Assembly: GCA_017443025.1 (NCBI GenBank)
Contig: JAFSPG010000012.1
Coordinates: forward strand, 1 to 64,000
Direction: 5' to 3'
DNA: 64,000 nucleotides
From: Bacteroidales bacterium
GTDB taxonomy: Bacteria > Bacteroidota > Bacteroidia > Bacteroidales > UBA932
Below, piece by piece: positions 8,448 to 18,206 of the stretch. Position 1 is the first letter of the stretch. Every line of letters starts with the position of its first letter. The position numbers and the translations under genes are program-made. Below the pieces are notes generated by a model. That model saw only the letters and a list, made by a program, of their open reading frames with translations. It did no database searches and was not told the origin of the DNA.

Positions 8448-10205
8448 ATGGCAAAAACTAAAGGCACAGTAACCGGCATCGTCTCGAACCTGGTGACCGT
8501 CCTTACCGAAGGCCCGGTGGCAGAGAACGAACTCTGCTACATCAACTCAGGCGATACCCGCCTGATGGCCGAGGTTATCAAGGTCAACGGCAATTACGCC
8601 CAGATTCAGGTCTTTGAGAGCACCCGCGGCCTCCGCAACGGCGAGACTGTCGAGTTCGAAGGCAAGATGTTGGAAATTACCCTCGGCCCCGGTCTGCTCC
8701 GGGGTGTATATGACGGTCTGCAGAACGACCTCACCACCATGAAGGGAGTCTTCCTAAAGCGTGGCGAGTACACCGACCCTCTGAATCACGAAACCCTCTG
8801 GGACTTCGAGCCCATTGCCGCTCCCGGCGACAAAGTCGCTGCGGCCGACTGGCTCGGCGAGGTCAAGGAAGGCTGGCTGCCCCATAAAATCATGGTTCCA
8901 TTCTCCTTCAAGGGCGAATATACAGTCAAGAGCGTAGCTCCCAAGGGGCAGTACAATATCGACCATACCATCGCTACTCTCATCAACGCCGATGGCGAGG
9001 AAGTCCCCGTGACAATGACTCAGCACTGGCCCGTGAAGGTGGCCGTGAAGGCTTACCGCGAGAAACCCAGGCCCGACAAGATTATGGAGACGGGCGTGCG
9101 CGTGATTGACGCCTTCAACCCCATCGCCGAGGGTGGTACCGGCTTTATCCCCGGGCCTTTCGGCTGCGGAAAGACGGTTCTCCAGCACGCTATCGCAAAG
9201 CAGGGCGAGGCCGACGTTATCGTCATGGCCGCCTGCGGCGAGCGTGCCAACGAGGTTGTTGAAATCTTCACCGAGTTCCCTGAACTCATCGACCCTCATA
9301 CCGGGCGCCATCTGATGGAGCGTACTACCATCATCTGCAATACTTCCAACATGCCTGTCGCGGCCCGCGAGGCTTCGGTTTACACGGCCATGACCATCTG
9401 CGAGTATTATAGGGCAATGGGCCTGCGCTGCCTTCTCCTTGCCGACTCCACTTCCCGCTGGGCACAGGCTCTGCGTGAGATGAGTAACCGTATGGAGGAG
9501 CTCCCGGGAGCAGATGCCTTCCCGGTTGACCTTTCGGCCATCATCTCCAACTTCTACGCCCGCGCTGGTATGGTTATCCTTAACAACGGCCAGAGGGGCG
9601 CCGTCACCTTCATCGGTACGGTTTCTCCTGCCGGCGGTAACCTCAAGGAGCCCGTTACCGAATCCACCAAGAAGGCTGCCCGTTGCTTCTATGCTCTCGA
9701 GCAGAACCGCGCCGACCAGAAGCGTTATCCTGCTGTCAACCCGATAGATTCCTATTCCAAGTATCTCGAGTATCCCGAAATCAAGGAATACCTCGACAAG
9801 ACGGTCGAGCAGGGCTGGGTTGAGCGCATCGTTGAGGCCAAGAATATCGTCCGCCGCGGCCGCGAGGCCAACGACCAGATCAACATTCTGGGTGACGATG
9901 GCGTTCCGATGAGCTACCACGAGACCTTCTGGAAGTCCGAGCTTCTGGACTTCTGCTTCCTCCAGCAGGATGCCTTCGACGCAGTCGACAGCCTCTGCCC
10001 GATCGAGCGCCAGAAGTTCATGCTCGACCTTCTCCTTGATATCTGCCACCGCGAATTCACCTTCGAGAACTACGAAGAGTGCCGTGCTTATTTCAAGGAC
10101 CTTATCAACCTCCTGCGCCAGATGAACTATTCCGAATGGCAGAGCGAGGCCTTCGAATCCTACCGCAGTCAAATCTCTAAATTCCTTGAAGAAAATGGCA
10201 AATAA
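8448..10205 (+). CDS. atpA: V-type ATPase catalytic subunit A
   Basis: The catalytic ATP-binding subunit of the rotary V-type ATPase, 585 residues and the usual length for the family. The P-loop GPFGCGKT is at about residues 235-242, followed by a GERANEVVEIF segment, SNMPVAAREASVYT and LLADSTSRWAQALREMS, all diagnostic of subunit A. The ATG at 8448 gives the standard MAKTKGTVTGI start; an in-frame upstream start at 8421 would add nine Asn/Lys/Ile residues encoded by the AT-rich leader. The gene overlaps subunit B by 11 bases, implying coupled translation. Confidence 0.96.
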   Translation: MAKTKGTVTGIVSNLVTVLTEGPVAENELCYINSGDTRLMAEVIKVNGNYAQIQVFESTRGLRNGETVEFEGKMLEITLGPGLLRGVYDGLQNDLTTMKGVFLKRGEYTDPLNHETLWDFEPIAAPGDKVAAADWLGEVKEGWLPHKIMVPFSFKGEYTVKSVAPKGQYNIDHTIATLINADGEEVPVTMTQHWPVKVAVKAYREKPRPDKIMETGVRVIDAFNPIAEGGTGFIPGPFGCGKTVLQHAIAKQGEADVIVMAACGERANEVVEIFTEFPELIDPHTGRHLMERTTIICNTSNMPVAAREASVYTAMTICEYYRAMGLRCLLLADSTSRWAQALREMSNRMEELPGADAFPVDLSAIISNFYARAGMVILNNGQRGAVTFIGTVSPAGGNLKEPVTESTKKAARCFYALEQNRADQKRYPAVNPIDSYSKYLEYPEIKEYLDKTVEQGWVERIVEAKNIVRRGREANDQINILGDDGVPMSYHETFWKSELLDFCFLQQDAFDAVDSLCPIERQKFMLDLLLDICHREFTFENYEECRAYFKDLINLLRQMNYSEWQSEAFESYRSQISKFLEENGK

Positions 10206-11514
10206 GGCATATCAGAGGGTTTATACCAAACTCGAAGCACTTACCAAGGCTACCGTTACACTTAGGGCAAAGGGCGTCTCCAACGACGAACTTGCCATCG
10301 TACACGGCCGTCTGGCCCAGGTTGTCCGCACCAAGGGCGACCTCGTTACTCTTCAGGTTTTCTCCGGTACCGAGGGCATTCCTACCGATGCAGAGGTGCG
10401 TTTCGTGGGTGCTCCGCCTACGATGCGCGTGAGCGAGCAGCTCTCCGGACGTTTCTTCGACGCTTACGGCCGTCCGATTGACGGAGGCCCCGAGGTCGAG
10501 GGCGAGGAAAGGGAAATCGGCGGTCCGTCGGTGAACCCCTACAAGCGCCGTCAGCCTTCTGAGCTCATCCCTACCGGTATCGCCGGCATCGACCTTAACA
10601 ATACTATCGTCTCGGGTCAGAAGATTCCTTTCTTCGCCGACCCTGACCAGCCTTACAACCAGGTTATAGCAGATGTGGCCCTTCGTGCCGACGTGGATAA
10701 GATAATCCTTGGCGGTATGGGCCTTTCGAACGATGATTACCTTTTCTTCAAGCATTCGTTCGAGGCTGCAGGTGCCCTCGAGAAGATTATTTCCTTCGTT
10801 AATACTACCGAAGAACCTCCTGTGGAGAGGCTTCTGATTCCGGATATGGCCCTTACGGCGGCCGAGTATTTCGCCGCCGACAAGAACGAGAAGGTGCTCG
10901 TGCTGCTTACCGACATGACTCTGTACGCCGACGCCCTTTCAATCGTGTCGAACCGTATGGACCAGATTCCTTCCAAGGACTCGATGCCTGGCTCGCTGTA
11001 TTCCGACCTCGCCAAAATCTATGAAAAGGCCGTTCAGCTGCCTACCGGCGGCTCCATCACCATCATCGCCGTTACAACCCTCAACGACGGTGATATCACT
11101 CACGCTATTCCTGATAATACCGGTTATATCACCGAAGGTCAGCTCTTCCTCCGCGCAGATGCCGATTCCGGAAAGGTCATCATCGACCCGTTCCGCAGCC
11201 TGTCGCGTCTGAAACAGCTCGTTCAGGGCAAGAAAACCCGCGAAGACCACAGTCAGGTGATGAATGCGGGCGTCCGTCTTTACGCCGACGCCCAGAACGC
11301 GAAGACCAAGCTCGAGAATGGTTTCGACCTCTCCGACTACGATCATCGCTGCCTTGCCTACGCTAAGGAATATGCCACCAGGCTGCTTTCCATCGACGTC
11401 AATATCTCCATCGACGAGATGCTCGACACCGCCTGGGAGCTCTTCGGCAAGTATTTCTCCAAGGCCGAGACCGGTATCAAACAGGCTCTGATTGACAAAT
11501 ATTGGAAAAACTAA
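10195..11514 (+). CDS. atpB: V-type ATPase subunit B
   Basis: The non-catalytic nucleotide-binding subunit that alternates with A in the hexameric head. The 439-residue sequence contains IPTGIAGIDLNNTIVSGQKIP and, in place of a canonical P-loop, the family's PFFADPDQPYNQ region, followed by LLTDMTLYADALSIVSNRMD and PSKDSMPGSLYSDLAKIYEKA. The start is taken at the ATG at 10195 inside the end of subunit A; a TTG three codons earlier is less likely. It ends 3 bases before subunit D. Confidence 0.96.
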   Translation: MANKAYQRVYTKLEALTKATVTLRAKGVSNDELAIVHGRLAQVVRTKGDLVTLQVFSGTEGIPTDAEVRFVGAPPTMRVSEQLSGRFFDAYGRPIDGGPEVEGEEREIGGPSVNPYKRRQPSELIPTGIAGIDLNNTIVSGQKIPFFADPDQPYNQVIADVALRADVDKIILGGMGLSNDDYLFFKHSFEAAGALEKIISFVNTTEEPPVERLLIPDMALTAAEYFAADKNEKVLVLLTDMTLYADALSIVSNRMDQIPSKDSMPGSLYSDLAKIYEKAVQLPTGGSITIIAVTTLNDGDITHAIPDNTGYITEGQLFLRADADSGKVIIDPFRSLSRLKQLVQGKKTREDHSQVMNAGVRLYADAQNAKTKLENGFDLSDYDHRCLAYAKEYATRLLSIDVNISIDEMLDTAWELFGKYFSKAETGIKQALIDKYWKN

Positions 11515-11517
11515 GCG

Positions 11518-12122
11518 ATGGCTATAAAGTTTCAATATAACAAGACGTCGCTGAACAATCTCGGCAAGCAGCTGAAGGTTCGCCAGAACGCTCTTCCTAC
11601 GCTTCAGAACAAGGAGAGCGCCCTGCGGCTGGAGGTCCGCAAGGCCAAGGAGCAGTCGGATAAGCTCCTGGCCGCGCTGGAGTCGCGTCTGAGGGAGTAC
11701 GACTACCTGTCGGCTCTCTGGAACGAATTCGAGCCCGGCCTGATTCGCATTGCCGATGTGGAGCTTGAGACTGTAAAGGTGGCCGGAGTCAAGACTCCTG
11801 CGCTGAAGGACATCCAGTATGAGATTGCTCCCTTCAATGCCTTTACGCTTCCTGCCTGGTTCGCCGACGGCGTGGCCATTCTCAAGGATATATCCAGGCT
11901 CGGAATAGAGTCGGAGGTGTATCAGCAGAAGTCACGCATCCTTGAGTATCAGCGAAAGAAGACTACCCAGAAGGTGAATCTCTACGAGAAGGTTCAGATT
12001 CCGGGCTACAAGGAGGCTATCCGCAAAATCAAGCGTTATATGGAGGACGAAGAGAATCTCAGCAAGGCTTCGTCCAAGATAGTCAAGAGCCGTCACGCGG
12101 CTGAGGAAGAGGAGGTTGCGCT

Positions 12123-12126
<4 letters not shown>
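11518..12126 (+). CDS. atpD: V-type ATPase subunit D
   Basis: The central-stalk subunit that rotates inside the A3B3 head and couples ATP hydrolysis to the membrane ring. At 202 residues it has the normal size and the expected antiparallel coiled-coil organisation: a long helix at the N-terminus (about 20-65) and another at the C-terminus (about 130-190), with a variable middle. Its stop codon overlaps the start of subunit I in an ATGA junction. No subunit F gene, the usual rotor partner of D, follows. Confidence 0.9.
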
Positions 12127-14367
<2,241 letters not shown>

Positions 14368-14371
14368 GTTG

Positions 14372-14392
14372 ATTCCGGGCTCGTCCCGGAAT
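14372..14392 (+). terminator. GC-rich hairpin after subunit K
   Basis: ATTCCGGG / CCCGGAAT form a perfect 8-base stem with a 5-base loop just after the stop codon. It has only a short T run, so it may protect the 3' end rather than terminate by itself. Confidence 0.5.
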
Positions 14393-14406
14393 TTCACCTG
14401 CACAGA

Positions 14407-14440
14407 AAAAGGCTGGCTCCCGTCGGAGTCAGCCTTTTGT
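14407..14440. terminator. bidirectional terminator between V-ATPase and L31 genes
   Basis: AAAAGGCTG-g-CTCC and GGAG-t-CAGCCTTTT pair around a 4-base loop. The A-run and T-run on either side allow termination from both converging operons. Confidence 0.85.
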
Positions 14441-14460
14441 TTATCCTTGGTAGAAGTAAA

Positions 14461-14712
14461 TTACTTCTGACGGCTCTTGTAACGCTGGTAGAATTTGTCA
14501 ACGCGTCCGGCGGTGTCAACGAGTTTGACTTTACCGGTGTAGAAGGGGTGAGAGGTGTTGGAGATCTCAACCTTCACTACGGGATACTCGACTCCGTCAA
14601 CCTCGAGGGTGTCCTTGGTGGTTGCGCAGGAGCGGGTTACGAATACCGTGTCGTTCGACATATCCTTGAAAGCTACAAGACGGTAGGATTCGGGATGTAT
14701 TCCTTTTTTCAT
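14461..14712 (-). CDS. rpmE2: 50S ribosomal protein L31 type B
   Basis: L31 sits at the ribosomal subunit interface. The 83 residues start MKKGIHPESYRLVAF, as in type B L31, and lack the zinc-binding CxxC pair of the type A (C+) protein. The single cysteine is in TRSCATTKDT. It is a monocistronic gene with its own consensus promoter upstream (14757-14787) and shares a bidirectional terminator with the V-ATPase operon. Confidence 0.96.
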   Translation of the reverse strand: MKKGIHPESYRLVAFKDMSNDTVFVTRSCATTKDTLEVDGVEYPVVKVEISNTSHPFYTGKVKLVDTAGRVDKFYQRYKSRQK

Positions 14713-14756
14713 GATCGTGAATAGTTAAAATGTATACATTTCGCTTAAAAAGCCCG

Positions 14757-14787
14757 CAAATATAGACATTATCTCCCGAATTGCAAA
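14757..14787 (-). promoter_or_regulatory. promoter of rpmE2
   Basis: On the minus strand TTTG (14784-14787) and TATATTTG (14757-14764) are 19 bases apart, a full Bacteroidetes-type promoter, about 45 bases before the start codon. Confidence 0.75.
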
Positions 14788-14824
14788 ATATACTTGCAAT
14801 TTTTTTGCGGCTGAGTCGTCGGGC

Positions 14825-14907
14825 TGGCAGTTCCGCAACGCCGATCCTCCCCACTTCGTGGGTCCCCTCCCTTTTCGGGAGCCAATGTCGGCTTTCGCGG
14901 ACTGCCA
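14825..14907 (-). repeat. structured intergenic repeat, copy D (inverted orientation)
   Basis: Read on the minus strand, this 83-base element has an outer stem (TGGCAGTCCGC with GCGGAACTGCCA, one bulge), an inner AGCC/GGCT stem, then the family core GGGAGGGGACCC (plus-strand position 14860-14871) whose CCCAC and GTGGG arms pair around GAA, followed by GGAGGAT. It is the most divergent and shortest of four copies and lies head to head with copy A. Confidence 0.55.
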
Positions 14908-14947
14908 TTCCCTCCTTGTCTTCCTTTCAACGCCGACGTTCCTCCTC

Positions 14948-15159
14948 GTGCGGGTATGGCGGTAGCCTTCCGATGGTGTGGCCGCCCGTGGCCTCATGAA
15001 CCGACGCACGAGCGAGTAAAGAGGAAACTTGTTTACTCTTTCGAGCGAGAAGGAGGAAAAGGTCGAAGACCTTAACATTCGGGAGGGGCCCAGCCGTCAG
15101 GCTGGGAGGGATAGCGCTGAAGGCGCGTACCACTCCGAAGGCTACCGCCAGACCCGCAC
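14948..15159 (+). repeat. structured intergenic repeat, copy A
   Basis: A 212-base element bounded by about 30-base imperfect terminal inverted repeats (14948-14977 and 15129-15159). Inside are a TGTGGCC/GGCCTCA stem, about 78 extra bases not present in copy B, the core GGGAGGGGCCC (15081-15091) with arms CCCAGCC/GGCTGGG, the block GGGAGGGAT, and a second small stem GCGCT/GGCGC with loop GAA. No open reading frame of protein character lies in it. Confidence 0.7.
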
Positions 15160-15175
15160 ACACGCTGGCCATCGC

Positions 15176-15234
15176 GAAGAGGGAAAAAGTTTCTTCGGAC
15201 AGAAAAATGTCCTCAGAACTCTTTTCCCCTCTTC
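15176..15234. other. long imperfect hairpin between repeat A and the NamZ-like gene
   Basis: GAAGAGGGAAAAAGTT (15176 onward) pairs with AACTCTTTTCCCCTCTTC (ending 15234), with a small GGAC/GTCC stem in between. It lies 22 bases downstream of the stop of the minus-strand gene and may serve as its terminator, although the T-run is inside the stem. Confidence 0.45.
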
Positions 15235-15255
15235 TCCACCATCCCCACGCGCCTT

Positions 15256-16323
15256 TTATTTCATGCGGACGGGGAGGTCGTCGTAGAGGCAGAAGCGCTT
15301 GGCTTTGCGAATCCATTTCTGCTCCTCGACCTTGACGTGCTCTTTAAGCGCCTGGAAGTCAATGTCTCCGGCAAGGAAAGATTCCATCACGGGGTCGGAG
15401 AGCTTGAGGTTCATCTCGTCATAAATCTCGAACTGCGAATAGCGTCCGAGGAAATACTTCATCAGCTGCAGCGTATGCAGGAGCGAATGATATTCGAAGC
15501 CCGGGCGGAGCATAATCTGGTAGCCGTAGCAACGCTCACCCACATAGCGGCCGGCGGAAGGAGTAAAGGAGCAGGTGCGCATCAGAACACCTTCGGGAAC
15601 GGGTATCGTCTCCATCTGAGGCTTGATGAATGGCGCCCCGAAATACTCATAAGGGCGCGCCGTACCGATGGCGGGGGTAATGGACGTGTTGTTCCAGAGG
15701 CCACCGCCGCTGTACATAAGACTTGAGAACATACCCGGGATGTCAGAGGCAGGAGCGATGGTCCAGGGCAGGAGCTCGCGGGTAGCCTCGCTGGCGTGGG
15801 CCGAGATAACGTGCAGCGGATAGGAGGCGCCGATTTCAGCGTAGTATAGATTGCACAGCTCGCCGAGGGTAAGGCCGTGTCGATGTGCTATCTTGGGCAC
15901 GAAATCTTCACGCTGCTCACCTGCGATGGAGCCTTCGACAACGCGCCCGGCCGGATTGATATGGTCAACGATATATAGCGCCGGGCACTCGTCGGGCGCC
16001 ATCTCCTTCATCACCGACATCAGCCGGAAGACATCCCTGGTATAGTTGAAATACCTCGAGCCGACATCCTGAATCTCCACCACAACCGCCTGCAGACCAC
16101 GAATAATATCAGGAGTGAAACTGATATGATTGGTCCCTGGAGTGAGCTCGGCATCGCGGGGGCTGATTACCACCTCAAGATTGCCGCGCTCGGCAAAAAG
16201 CTGGTACATGTAGCGGTCGCGGAAGGTGTCCCAGCAATTCTGTGTGCAGAAGCATCCGACCTTGCCGCTCAGCAAGGCCTTATCGACCTGATCCTCGAGA
16301 GGAGTTGTCCGGAAAGAGAACAT
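15256..16323 (-). CDS. NamZ-like (DUF1343) family protein without signal peptide
   Basis: The 355-residue protein belongs to the DUF1343 family, whose characterised member NamZ is an exo-beta-N-acetylmuramidase that removes terminal MurNAc from peptidoglycan fragments. Family hallmarks are visible: GCFCTQN near residue 25, EIQDVGSRYFNYT near 85-100, the metal/substrate-region VDHINPAGR.VEG near 120, HGLTLGEL, and GLWNNTSITPAIGTARPYEYFGAP. Most family members carry a signal peptide; this one starts directly with MFSFRTTPLEDQVDKAL and looks cytoplasmic. Its ATG overlaps the stop of the upstream phosphoglucosamine mutase by one base (TAATG). Recycling of cell-wall amino sugars is the natural reading of this pairing, but substrate is not proven. 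Confidence 0.82.
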   Translation of the reverse strand: MFSFRTTPLEDQVDKALLSGKVGCFCTQNCWDTFRDRYMYQLFAERGNLEVVISPRDAELTPGTNHISFTPDIIRGLQAVVVEIQDVGSRYFNYTRDVFRLMSVMKEMAPDECPALYIVDHINPAGRVVEGSIAGEQREDFVPKIAHRHGLTLGELCNLYYAEIGASYPLHVISAHASEATRELLPWTIAPASDIPGMFSSLMYSGGGLWNNTSITPAIGTARPYEYFGAPFIKPQMETIPVPEGVLMRTCSFTPSAGRYVGERCYGYQIMLRPGFEYHSLLHTLQLMKYFLGRYSQFEIYDEMNLKLSDPVMESFLAGDIDFQALKEHVKVEEQKWIRKAKRFCLYDDLPVRMK

Positions 16324-17777
16324 TATGCTCCGATGATTTTCCTCGCCACTCCGATTACCTCGTTTCCAAGGGCGTCGGCTTCCTCGGGAGTCGATGCTTC
16401 AGAATAGATTCTGATGATGGGCTCAGTGTTGGACTTACGCAGATGAACCCACTGCTTCTTGGCTTCAAAGATAATCTTGACGCCGTCGATATCGTTGATC
16501 TCCTCCTTGGCATAAATCTTCTTGAGCTCGTTCAAAATCTTATCAATCAGGGATTTGTCCGAAAGCTCAATCTTGTTCTTTGAGATAAAGTAAGGAGGGA
16601 AAGTGGCCTTCAGGGCCGAGACCGAAAGCTTGCGCTCGGCGAGGCTCGTCAGGAAGAGAGCCACGCCCACCATAGCGTCGCGGCCGCAGTGGCTGGCAGG
16701 ATAAATGACACCTCCATTGCCCTCACCGCCGATGAGAGCCTTGCACTCGTGCATCAGGGTTGTGACGTTCACTTCTCCTACTGCAGAACTCTTGTAGGTA
16801 CCGCCATAAGACTCAACGACATCGCGCAGGGCGCGGCTGGAAGAAAGGTTCGAGCAGGCAATAGGCTTGTAAGGAGCCGTAGCCTCTTCAAGGCTGATTC
16901 CTTTGGCCTTAGCCTTAAGCGCGGCGCGGCGGAAAAGATGATCCGCTACGCTCACGAGAGTATATTCTTCAACGAAAGGTTTGCCGTTCTCGCAGATGAA
17001 GGCCAGGCGGTCGACGTCGGGATCGACCGACACGCCGAGGTCGGCTTTCTGCTCGACTACGGTACGGCTGAGGTCAACGAGATTCTGCGGAAGCGGCTCA
17101 GGGTTGTGTGCGAACTGACCGGTGGGCTCGCAGTTGAGCTCAATCACCTTTACACCCAGCTCTTTGAGCAGGCGGGGCATAATGACGCCGCCCACTGAAT
17201 TGACAGCATCCACCACTACGGTAAAGCCAGCCTTCCTGACGGCCTCTACATCAACGGCCTCGAGGGCGAGGACGCTCTTAATATGTTCATCGGTGAAGTC
17301 GTGAGTGGTGATATGACCGATTTCATCTACAGGGGCAAAGTCGAAATCGCCCTTCTCGGCCATATCCAGAATGGCCTGCCCCTGCGCAGCGGTGAGGAAT
17401 TCGCCTTCGGAATTAAGGAGCTTGAGGGCATTCCACTGACGGGGATTATGCGAAGCGGTAAGGATGATGCCGCCGTCCGCATTGGCGAAGCGTACTGCAA
17501 GTTCAGTGGTAGGAGTTGAAGCCAGACCGGCCTTGACAACGTCGATGCCGCAGGCGATGAGTGTACCGCAGACGAGTTGCTCAACCATTTCGCCGGAAAT
17601 ACGGGCGTCGCGGCCCACCACTACCTTATACCTTTCTCCCTTGGGAGTGGGCGTGGCGGCCTTGAGCCGGGCCGAGTATGCGTAAACGAATTTAACGATG
17701 TCAACAGGCGTCAGGGCGTCTCCGGGGGCGCCTCCGATAGTTCCGCGGATACCTGAAATGGATTTTATAAGTGTCAT
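16323..17777 (-). CDS. glmM: phosphoglucosamine mutase (alpha-D-phosphohexomutase family)
   Basis: The 484-residue enzyme interconverts sugar 6- and 1-phosphates; in Bacteroidetes this form is annotated as phosphoglucosamine mutase, which supplies GlcN-1-P for UDP-GlcNAc. All four family loops are visible: the phosphoserine loop TASHNP with S109, the metal loop DPDVDR, the sugar loop GGEGNGGV, and the phosphate loop RKSNTEPIIRI near the C-terminus. A phosphomannomutase activity cannot be excluded from sequence alone. It has its own promoter (17829-17858) and is translationally coupled to the NamZ-like gene downstream. Confidence 0.88.
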   Translation of the reverse strand: MTLIKSISGIRGTIGGAPGDALTPVDIVKFVYAYSARLKAATPTPKGERYKVVVGRDARISGEMVEQLVCGTLIACGIDVVKAGLASTPTTELAVRFANADGGIILTASHNPRQWNALKLLNSEGEFLTAAQGQAILDMAEKGDFDFAPVDEIGHITTHDFTDEHIKSVLALEAVDVEAVRKAGFTVVVDAVNSVGGVIMPRLLKELGVKVIELNCEPTGQFAHNPEPLPQNLVDLSRTVVEQKADLGVSVDPDVDRLAFICENGKPFVEEYTLVSVADHLFRRAALKAKAKGISLEEATAPYKPIACSNLSSSRALRDVVESYGGTYKSSAVGEVNVTTLMHECKALIGGEGNGGVIYPASHCGRDAMVGVALFLTSLAERKLSVSALKATFPPYFISKNKIELSDKSLIDKILNELKKIYAKEEINDIDGVKIIFEAKKQWVHLRKSNTEPIIRIYSEASTPEEADALGNEVIGVARKIIGA

Positions 17778-17828
17778 AGCTTCAATGATTTATTCTGGGT
17801 AATGTCTGAAATTTTTGTCGCAGACACA

Positions 17829-17858
17829 CAAAGTTACAATTTTTATTTTGCAGACAAA
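17829..17858 (-). promoter_or_regulatory. promoter of the glmM - NamZ-like operon
   Basis: Minus-strand TTTG (17855-17858) and TAACTTTG (17829-17836), 18 bases apart, about 50 bases before the start codon. Confidence 0.65.
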
Positions 17859-17877
17859 AAAATAATATCTATATTTG
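17847..17877 (+). promoter_or_regulatory. promoter of tRNA-Glu
   Basis: TTTG (17847-17850) and TATATTTG (17870-17877) are 19 bases apart, 15 bases before the tRNA. It overlaps the divergent glmM promoter. Confidence 0.75.
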
Positions 17878-17892
17878 CAGCCCGAAATAACT

Positions 17893-17964
17893 GCTGGGTT
17901 CGTATAACGGTTAGTACTCGAGATTCTCAATCTCGCAATAGGAGTTCGATTCTCCTACCCAGTA
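17893..17964 (+). tRNA. tRNA-Glu (anticodon CTC)
   Basis: A full cloverleaf can be folded: acceptor arm with a G-T closing pair, D arm GTAT/GTAC with AACGGTTA loop, anticodon arm CGAGA-TTCTCAA-TCTCG giving CTC at positions 34-36, and T arm AGGAG-TTCGATT-CTCCT. The T8-C9 pattern and discriminator A fit tRNA-Glu. CCA is not encoded. Confidence 0.9.
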
Positions 17965-18014
17965 CAAGAAAACAATGGACAGCCTTTCCGGCTGTCCGTT
18001 TTCGTACTGGGTAG
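17955..18014. repeat. long inverted repeat starting inside the tRNA-Glu 3' end, with terminator hairpin
   Basis: CTACCCAGTAC (17955-17965, the tRNA 3' end) is mirrored by GTACTGGGTAG (18004-18014); between them GAAAAC/GTTTTC and GGACAGCC/GGCTGTCC (17977-17984/17990-17997) also pair. The inner hairpin followed by GTTTTC is a credible terminator. A 20-base block of it (17972-17991) is repeated exactly at 18081-18100 and again followed by CGTACTGGG. Confidence 0.65.
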
Positions 18015-18080
18015 CTAATCTCATTACCGGGAGAAGTGTCTCCCAGACCCACTCTGTCGCCTTCGGCTCCAAAAAATGAC

Positions 18081-18121
18081 ACAATGGACAGCCTTTCCGG
18101 CCATCCTGTTTCCGTACTGGG
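18081..18121 (+). repeat. partial second copy of the tRNA-Glu terminator block
   Basis: Twenty bases identical to 17972-17991, then a degraded right half ending in CGTACTGGG. The GGACAGCC/GGCCATCC stem has lost some pairs. The rest of the gap up to 18206 shows no gene. Confidence 0.55.
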
Positions 18122-18206
18122 AAGTCAGAATAACTGTATCTCTTATGTATTAATTAGTCTCTTGCCGAAGACGGGCGGTTTTGCCAGCATATAAAAATAT
18201 ACCGTG

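Noticed and set aside
8754..10172. 472-codon minus-strand frame opposite V-ATPase subunit A
   Set aside because: Antisense shadow of a highly conserved catalytic subunit.
14725..15078. Possible small Arg-rich proteins encoded across the repeat elements
   Set aside because: The frames exist only because the repeats are GC-rich; similar peptides (RAATPSDGYR) recur on the minus strand of other copies, as expected of a DNA repeat rather than a gene.
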